Assembly: GCF_903643065.1 (NCBI RefSeq)
Contig: NZ_CAHJWX010000152.1
Coordinates: 1-5,813, forward strand
From: Sphingomonas bacterium
GTDB taxonomy: Bacteria > Pseudomonadota > Alphaproteobacteria > Sphingomonadales > Sphingomonadaceae
Length of the DNA stretch: 5,813 bases
Reading direction: 5' to 3'
The notes beneath the pieces were generated by a model. That model searched no databases. It was not told where the DNA came from and saw only the letters and a list, made by a program, of their open reading frames with translations. The first letter of the stretch is position 1; the number at the start of each line of letters is the position of its first letter. The position numbers were made by a program, and so were the translations under genes. This document shows, piece after piece, positions 1 through 5,813 of the stretch.

Positions 1-767
1 ACGTCACCCATGTCGAGGGCAAGGTCGATCCGGTCGCCGACGCTGACACCGTCGAGACCGAGCTGATGCTCGCCGACCTGGAGAGCCTGGAGAAGCGCGT
101 CCCCAATCTCGTCAAAAAGGGTCAGCAGGGCGACAAGGAGGCGAAGATCGGCGCCAGCGTCCTCGGCCAGGCGCTGGAGCTGCTGCAGGGCGGCAAGCCG
201 GCGCGGCTGACCCGGCCCAAGGATGTCGAGGAGGAGCGCGTCCTCACCGCGGCGCAGCTGCTCACCGCCAAGCCCGTCCTCTATGTCTGCAACGTCGATG
301 AGGCCGACGCCGCCGCCGGCAACGCGCTGTCGGCGCGCGTGCTGGCCAAGGCGGCGGCCGAGGGCGCGGAGGCGGTGGTCGTGTCCGCCGCGATCGAGGC
401 GGAGATCGCCACCATGCCCGCCGACGAACGGGGCGAGTTCCTGGCCGAGCTGGGCCTGGCGGAGACCGGCCTCGCGCGCGTCATCCGCGCCGGCTACCGC
501 CTGCTCCACCTCCTCACCTTCTTCACCGTCGGGCCGAAGGAGGCGCGCGCCTGGACGGTGGACGTCGGCGCCCGCGCGCCGCAGGCCGCCGGCGCGATCC
601 ACTCCGATTTCGAACGCGGCTTCATCCGCGCCGAGACGATCGCCTATGCCGACTATCTCGCGCTCGGCGGCGAAAGCGGCGCGCGCGAGGCCGGCAAGCT
701 GCGGTCGGAGGGCAAGGACTATGTCGTCCAGGACGGCGACGTGATGCTGTTCCGCTTCAACGTGTGA
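1..767 (+). CDS. ychF: Redox-regulated/ribosome-binding ATPase YchF, 3' part of gene
   Basis: This is the C-terminal 254 residues of YchF (OLA1 subfamily of Obg-type P-loop NTPases, usually about 365 aa). The frame is open to the window edge, with the first whole codon at base 3. The visible part starts with the family's conserved stretch THVEGKVDP followed by ETELMLADLESLEKR, so the methionine at 66 is internal and is not the start. Walker A and the switch regions lie outside the window. The nucleotide-base motif reads NVDE (visible residues about 97-100) in the place of NKxD of GTPases. This NxxE form is typical of YchF and is linked to ATP preference. The SA loop follows (VVVSAAIEAE). The TGS domain occupies about residues 169-252 and ends in the typical VMLFRFNV. 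The family is cytosolic, binds ribosomes and is linked to stress and translation control. The gene converges on the tRNA-Val gene. No strong intrinsic terminator follows. Identity is secure; its N-terminus is not visible. Confidence 0.96.
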   Translation, partial: VTHVEGKVDPVADADTVETELMLADLESLEKRVPNLVKKGQQGDKEAKIGASVLGQALELLQGGKPARLTRPKDVEEERVLTAAQLLTAKPVLYVCNVDEADAAAGNALSARVLAKAAAEGAEAVVVSAAIEAEIATMPADERGEFLAELGLAETGLARVIRAGYRLLHLLTFFTVGPKEARAWTVDVGARAPQAAGAIHSDFERGFIRAETIAYADYLALGGESGAREAGKLRSEGKDYVVQDGDVMLFRFNV

Positions 768-782
768 CGCGCCATCGCGACG

Positions 783-821
783 TCGGCATGGCACTGGGGC
801 ATGGCGCCGGGGCATGGCAGC
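783..821. repeat. Three imperfect 13-bp tandem repeats between ychF and tRNA-Val
   Basis: Three consecutive 13-bp units share the core GGCATGGC: TCGGCATGGCACT (783-795), GGGGCATGGCGCC (796-808) and GGGGCATGGCAGC (809-821). The array begins 15 bp after the ychF stop and ends 16 bp before the CCA end of the convergent tRNA gene. A weak 5-bp stem (803-807 with 820-824) overlaps the last two units, and no T-tract follows it. The period is seen directly. A function is not known; slippage debris or a weak transcription-end structure are both possible. Confidence 0.6.
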
Positions 822-837
822 GCCGCACGTCATCGGC

Positions 838-912
838 TGGTGGGCGCGACAGGGATTGAACCTGTGACCCCACCCGTGTGAAGGGTGTGCTCTACCGCTG
901 AGCTACGCGCCC
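838..912 (-). tRNA. tRNA-Val, anticodon CAC
   Basis: Read on the minus strand from 912, the sequence folds as a full cloverleaf. The acceptor stem GGGCGCG pairs with CGCGCCC. The D arm is GCTC/GAGC with loop AGCGGTA. The anticodon stem CACCC/GGGTG closes the loop TTCACAC, placing anticodon CAC at 880-878, which reads the valine codon GTG. A five-base variable loop (GGGTC) and the T arm ACAGG-TTCAATC-CCTGT follow. The discriminator is A (position 841) and the 3' CCA is encoded at 840-838. The gene is 72 nt plus CCA. It lies 78 bp downstream of hup on the same strand and converges on ychF. Confidence 0.97.
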
Positions 913-942
913 GTGCCCCGCTGGGGTCCGCCGGATGGCGGC

Positions 943-970
943 TTCTTAGCAGCGCGGCCGTCGCTGTCCA
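943..970 (-). promoter_or_regulatory. Possible promoter for tRNA-Val
   Basis: On the minus strand, TGGACA (970-965; five of six matches to TTGACA) is followed after 16 bp by TAAGAA (948-943; three of six matches to TATAAT). Initiation would fall about 23 bases before the mature tRNA 5' end. The leader contains a short hairpin (CCGCC 928-932 with GGCGG 937-941) and a second small one (916-919 with 923-926), neither with a T-tract. The -10 is weak, and the tRNA could instead be read through from hup. Confidence 0.3.
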
Positions 971-990
971 GTCCGATCCCGATTGGAGGC

Positions 991-1263
991 TCAGTTCACC
1001 GAGTCCTTCAGCCCCTTGCCGGCCTTGAACTTGGGCTGGCTGGACGCCTTGATCGTCATCGGCTCGCCGGTGCGCGGGTTGCGACCGGTCGAGGCCTTGC
1101 GCTTGGACAGCGAGAAGGTGCCGAAACCGACCAGCCGGACCTCGTCGCCCTTCTTGAGCGCGGCCGAGATCGTGTCGAACACCGCCTCCACCGCCTTGAC
1201 CGCGTCCCCCTTGGTCAGGCCCGATGTGTCGGCGACGGTCGCGATCAGCTCCAGCTTGTTCAT
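991..1263 (-). CDS. hup: DNA-binding protein HU
   Basis: This encodes a 90-residue histone-like HU protein, the usual length for the family. HU dimerises and bends or wraps DNA with little sequence specificity, compacting the nucleoid and assisting replication, recombination and transcription. The N-terminal helical dimerisation region (about residues 1-45, starting MNKLELIATVAD) is followed by the signature VGFGTF (45-50). The DNA-binding beta arm contains RNPRTG (61-66) with the proline that intercalates into DNA (Pro63). The C-terminus is the conserved QPKFKAGKGLKDSVN. The ATG at 1263 is chosen because it begins the family-standard MNK and has a purine-rich GGGGG (1275-1271) seven bases upstream. 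An in-frame TTG at 1338 would add 25 arginine- and alanine-rich residues absent from the family. The gene lies 101 bp downstream of lon on the same strand, a widely conserved pairing. Whether it is the only HU paralogue in the genome cannot be told from here. Confidence 0.96.
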   Translation of the reverse strand: MNKLELIATVADTSGLTKGDAVKAVEAVFDTISAALKKGDEVRLVGFGTFSLSKRKASTGRNPRTGEPMTIKASSQPKFKAGKGLKDSVN

Positions 1264-1307
1264 GCACGCACCCCCGGACGAACGTTTACGCACCCGGAGT
1301 CGCCGGG

Positions 1308-1360
1308 CCGCGCGCGCCGTAGTGGCGCGCGCGGGCAACCCGAGTCAATCGCCCGCGCGC
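1308..1360 (-). promoter_or_regulatory. Two mutually exclusive GC hairpins in the lon-hup gap
   Basis: Hairpin A pairs 1308-1318 with 1324-1334: 11 bp, perfect, loop GTAGT (plus strand). Hairpin B pairs 1327-1336 with 1351-1360: 10 bp, perfect, 14-base loop. They share bases 1327-1334, so only one can form at a time. In RNA transcribed from lon towards hup, the B arms emerge first and A then competes. Neither stem is followed by a U-tract, so neither is a classical intrinsic terminator. A role as attenuator, processing site or 3'-end stabiliser for lon mRNA is inference. Alternating CG sequence can pair by chance. Confidence 0.45.
1320..1348 (-). promoter_or_regulatory. Possible hup promoter (good -35, weak -10)
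   Basis: On the minus strand TTGACT (1348-1343) matches the -35 consensus at five of six positions and stands out in very GC-rich surroundings. At 17 bp spacing the -10 position is CCACTA (1325-1320), a poor match; shifting by one base gives CACTAC, also poor. The -35 element sits in the loop of the upstream hairpin. An independent hup promoter is expected biologically, but this sequence alone is thin support. Confidence 0.22.
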
Positions 1361-1364
1361 CCGA

Positions 1365-3761
<2,397 letters not shown>

Positions 3762-3789
3762 GAAAGCTCCGGGGGGCCATCGGCGAGAC

Positions 3790-3826
3790 GGCCCGTTCGA
3801 CCCGTCATATGGTGAAGCAGGCCCGT
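3790..3826 (-). repeat. Three ACGGGYC motifs in the lon upstream region
   Basis: On the minus strand ACGGGCC (3826-3820), ACGGGTC (3805-3799) and ACGGGCC (3796-3790) recur within 37 bp. The first lies in the spacer of the candidate lon promoter and the other two just downstream of its -10. They could be binding half-sites for a regulator, or chance in GC-rich DNA. No known operator is recognised. Confidence 0.3.
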
Positions 3827-3836
3827 CGCATCAATC
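3807..3836 (-). promoter_or_regulatory. Candidate heat-shock (sigma-32-like) promoter of lon
   Basis: On the minus strand GATTGATG (3836-3829) is followed after 14 bp by CACCATAT (3814-3807). The latter matches seven of eight positions of the E. coli sigma-32 -10 consensus CCCCATNT, and the TTGA core with a 13-15 bp spacer fits its -35. Read as a housekeeping promoter, the same region gives TTGATG, 17 bp, CATATG. Initiation would leave an untranslated leader of roughly 40 bases before the lon ATG. Lon is heat-inducible in many bacteria, so this is plausible. It rests on consensus matching by eye. Confidence 0.4.
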
Positions 3837-3871
3837 GGGTGGAGGAGCCCCCGGCGCCCCACGCTCACCGG

Positions 3872-5813
3872 TCACGCGGCGGCGGGACGATCGTTCGACA
3901 GCAACTGGGCCAGCTGCGGCAGCGGCAACGGCTTGCTGATCAGGTAGCCCTGGATCAGGTCGCATCCCGCCGCTTCGAGGAAGGCGAGGCACGCCGCGTC
4001 CTCGACCCCCTCGGCCACCACCTTCAGCCCCAGCTGGTGCGCCAGCTCGATCGTGGAGCGGACCAGCACGCCGTCGTCGCGGTTCTGGTGCGCGAACTGG
4101 ACGAAGCTGCGGTCGATCTTCAGCTCGCTGAGCGGCAGCTGGCGGAGGTACGTCAGCGTCGACTGCCCCGTGCCGTAATCGTCCATCGACACCGCCACGC
4201 CCAGGTCGCGATACCGGCGCAGCGCGGCGATGGCGGCGCCGGTGTCGGACATGGCGGCGGACTCGGTCACCTCGAAGATCAGCGACGCGGTCGGGATCGC
4301 GGCGGCGGCGATGATGCGCTCGACGTCGTTGTTGAAGACGGCGGCCGACAGGAGCTTGGCCGAGATGTTGATCGCGGCAGCCACATCGGGGTGGCGGGAC
4401 CGCCAATCGGTCACGTCGCGCACGACCAGCGACAGGACGTGGAGCGTCAGCGGCGCGATCCGGTTGGTCTGCTCGGCGATCGGGATGAACAGGTCGGGGC
4501 CGATGAAGCCGCGCACCGGATGGCGCCAGCGGACCAGCGCCTCCACGCTGGCGATCCGCTGCTCGCGCAGATGATATTTGGGCTGGTAATGGACCTCGAT
4601 CTGGCCGGCCGCGATCGCCTCGTCCAGCTCGCCCATCAGCGTGATCGAGCGGTCGAGCTGTTCGAGGTCGGTGGCGGCGCGACGCCAGAACCCTCCCTCC
4701 AGGCGGGCCTGGTCGGCGGCGAGCGTCGCATCGGTGAGCAGCTGTTCCAGGCCGCCGTGAAAACCCGTCGCGACGCCGATCGAGATCGAGGCATCCACTC
4801 GCCGGCCGCCGACCTCGACCGGTTGCAGCAGGATCGCGCGAAGGCCGGGCAGCATGTCCTCCACCGGCTCGCCCGGGGGCAGCAGGAAGGTCAGCTGGTT
4901 GTCGGCGGTGCGGTACACCGCGCGATCGAGCGCGATCAGGGCGAGTCGCTCGGCGACGCGGATCAGCACGTCGGCGGTGGCGCGCCCGCCCAGCACCGCG
5001 CGCAACGCATCGATGTTGTCGATCTGCGCGACGGCGAGCACCGCCACCGCGTCGCCCTTCGCCCGGAGCAGCAGCGACCGCGCGTTCGGCAGTTTGGTCG
5101 GCTCGTCCATCGAGCGCTGGTCGTCGAAGCGCCGCAACACGTCGCGCGCGATGCTGGCGGCAGCGGCGACCGCGATGGTCGCCAGCGCCGCCGTCAACGG
5201 ATAGGTCAGCAGGAACCGGTGCTGCGCCAGCAGCACGCCCGCGACCAGCACGATGCCGCCGGCGACCGCGACCGCGACGCTCGGCACGGCCGACCGGAAC
5301 GACAGCAGCGTCGTCACGATCAGCGCCGCCAGCAGAAGGGGCGTCCATGGCGAGCCATAGACGGGCAAGCCGCGCAGCAGCGTCTCCGCAGCCAGCGCCT
5401 GGACGACCACGCCCGGCAGCACGCCCCATCGCGGCGTCCCGTACCGATCGCCCATCTCGATCGCCGTCGCGCCGATCAGGATGTCGCGCCCCCTCACGGC
5501 GGCGGGATCGAACCGGCCATCGCGCACGGCCACGAAGCTCAGCCTCGGCACGGTGCCCGGGTCGATCGCCATGTCGACCGGGAATTGCTGGTCGACGCCG
5601 CCGGACCGCGCCGCGACATAGGCGGACAGCGACGGGCGCGGCGTGCCCGCGGTCACGGTCGCCAGCGTCATGTCACGGACCTGACCATCGGCATCGGGAC
5701 GCATGCTCACCGAGACGAGGGCCGCGTGCGCGCGCAGCGCCGGCAGCGGCAGCGCGTCCAGCGTGCGGCGGTCGTTGCTGCCCGCCGCCTGGCTGAAGGT
5801 CGGCAGCGCGACG
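3872..5813 (-). CDS. CHASE2-GGDEF-EAL membrane protein, predicted c-di-GMP phosphodiesterase, 5' end missing
   Basis: The frame is open to the right edge, giving 646 visible residues (numbered from the first whole codon). The start lies outside. Residues 1 to about 150 (ALPTFSQAAGSND, later RGRDILIGATAIEMGDRYGTP and LPGVVVQALAAETLL) are typical of the extracytoplasmic CHASE2 sensor domain. Three hydrophobic segments follow (about 155-172, 177-197, 202-221). The GGDEF domain (from DEPTKLPN near 236 to about 350) has ADNQL (303-307) in place of GGDEF and no RxxD inhibitory site, so cyclase activity is not expected. The EAL domain (about 395-640) keeps EAL (424-426), Asn482 in INIS, Glu514 in EVTES, Asp544-Asp545 in DDYGTG, Lys565 in LKIDR, Glu601 in AEGVE and Gln621 in QGY. 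It should therefore hydrolyse c-di-GMP to pGpG at the inner membrane, tuned by an external signal. It ends 110 bp before lon on the same strand. The ligand and controlled process are unknown. Confidence 0.93.
   Translation of the reverse strand, partial: VALPTFSQAAGSNDRRTLDALPLPALRAHAALVSVSMRPDADGQVRDMTLATVTAGTPRPSLSAYVAARSGGVDQQFPVDMAIDPGTVPRLSFVAVRDGRFDPAAVRGRDILIGATAIEMGDRYGTPRWGVLPGVVVQALAAETLLRGLPVYGSPWTPLLLAALIVTTLLSFRSAVPSVAVAVAGGIVLVAGVLLAQHRFLLTYPLTAALATIAVAAAASIARDVLRRFDDQRSMDEPTKLPNARSLLLRAKGDAVAVLAVAQIDNIDALRAVLGGRATADVLIRVAERLALIALDRAVYRTADNQLTFLLPPGEPVEDMLPGLRAILLQPVEVGGRRVDASISIGVATGFHGGLEQLLTDATLAADQARLEGGFWRRAATDLEQLDRSITLMGELDEAIAAGQIEVHYQPKYHLREQRIASVEALVRWRHPVRGFIGPDLFIPIAEQTNRIAPLTLHVLSLVVRDVTDWRSRHPDVAAAINISAKLLSAAVFNNDVERIIAAAAIPTASLIFEVTESAAMSDTGAAIAALRRYRDLGVAVSMDDYGTGQSTLTYLRQLPLSELKIDRSFVQFAHQNRDDGVLVRSTIELAHQLGLKVVAEGVEDAACLAFLEAAGCDLIQGYLISKPLPLPQLAQLLSNDRPAAA

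Noticed and set aside
768..837. Intrinsic terminator for ychF
   Set aside because: Only weak 5-bp stems and no T-tract; not enough to annotate.
830..1267. A minus-strand open frame running from hup through the tRNA-Val gene
   Set aside because: It reads hup out of frame and then translates the tRNA, giving the familiar spurious SSAVEHTLHTGGVTGSIPVAP ending of such artefacts.
991..1338. A longer HU reading from the TTG at 1338
   Set aside because: The 25 extra residues are Arg/Ala-rich, are encoded by the hairpin region and are absent from the HU family; the ATG at 1263 gives the standard 90-aa protein.
3831..5429. A 532-codon open frame on the minus strand in a different frame from the EAL protein
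   Set aside because: Arg-, Ala- and Gly-rich translation with no domain; the overlapping frame encodes a recognisable CHASE2-GGDEF-EAL protein.
3872..5710. The GTG at 5710 as the start of the EAL protein
   Set aside because: The frame stays open to the window edge and the 34 upstream codons continue CHASE2-like sequence (ALPTFSQAAGSND), so the true start lies outside.
5347..5796. A plus-strand open frame opposite the CHASE2 region
   Set aside because: Arg/Ser/Pro-rich shadow frame without a domain, lying opposite a convincing coding region.

Overview
The window is high-GC DNA carrying four protein genes and one tRNA, all of housekeeping or signalling type. Strongly GC-biased codon use, the lon-hup gene order, an HU of alphaproteobacterial type and a CHASE2-GGDEF-EAL signalling protein suggest an alphaproteobacterium, most likely of the Sphingomonadales. 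That placement is an inference from protein character and gene order; no database was searched. I saw no transposase, phage gene, CRISPR array or toxin-antitoxin pair.

Layout. (1) 1-767, plus strand: the C-terminal two thirds of ychF, an Obg-type ATPase, cut by the left window edge. (2) 768-837: a short gap with three imperfect 13-bp tandem repeats. (3) 838-912, minus strand: a tRNA-Val(CAC) gene with CCA encoded, converging on ychF. (4) 991-1263, minus strand: hup, encoding the nucleoid protein HU, 90 aa. (5) 1264-1364: the lon-hup gap, GC-rich, with two overlapping and mutually exclusive perfect hairpins. (6) 1365-3761, minus strand: lon, the ATP-dependent protease, 798 aa, with all catalytic motifs intact. 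(7) 3762-3871: the lon upstream region, with a candidate heat-shock-type promoter and a repeated ACGGGYC motif. (8) 3872-5813, minus strand: a membrane-bound CHASE2-GGDEF-EAL protein, cut at its N-terminus by the right edge. Its GGDEF motif is degenerate (ADNQL) and its EAL site is intact, so it is predicted to be a cyclic-di-GMP phosphodiesterase.

How the genes relate. The minus-strand series runs from the EAL protein through lon and hup to tRNA-Val, all co-directional. The gaps (110 bp, 101 bp, 78 bp) are wide enough for separate promoters. The lon-hup pairing is a widely conserved bacterial arrangement linking proteostasis and nucleoid structure. The EAL gene is a neighbour with no evident functional link.

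I did not find a previously undescribed system. The points most worth a second look are the alternating hairpins between lon and hup, the degenerate GGDEF domain, and the candidate lon promoter.
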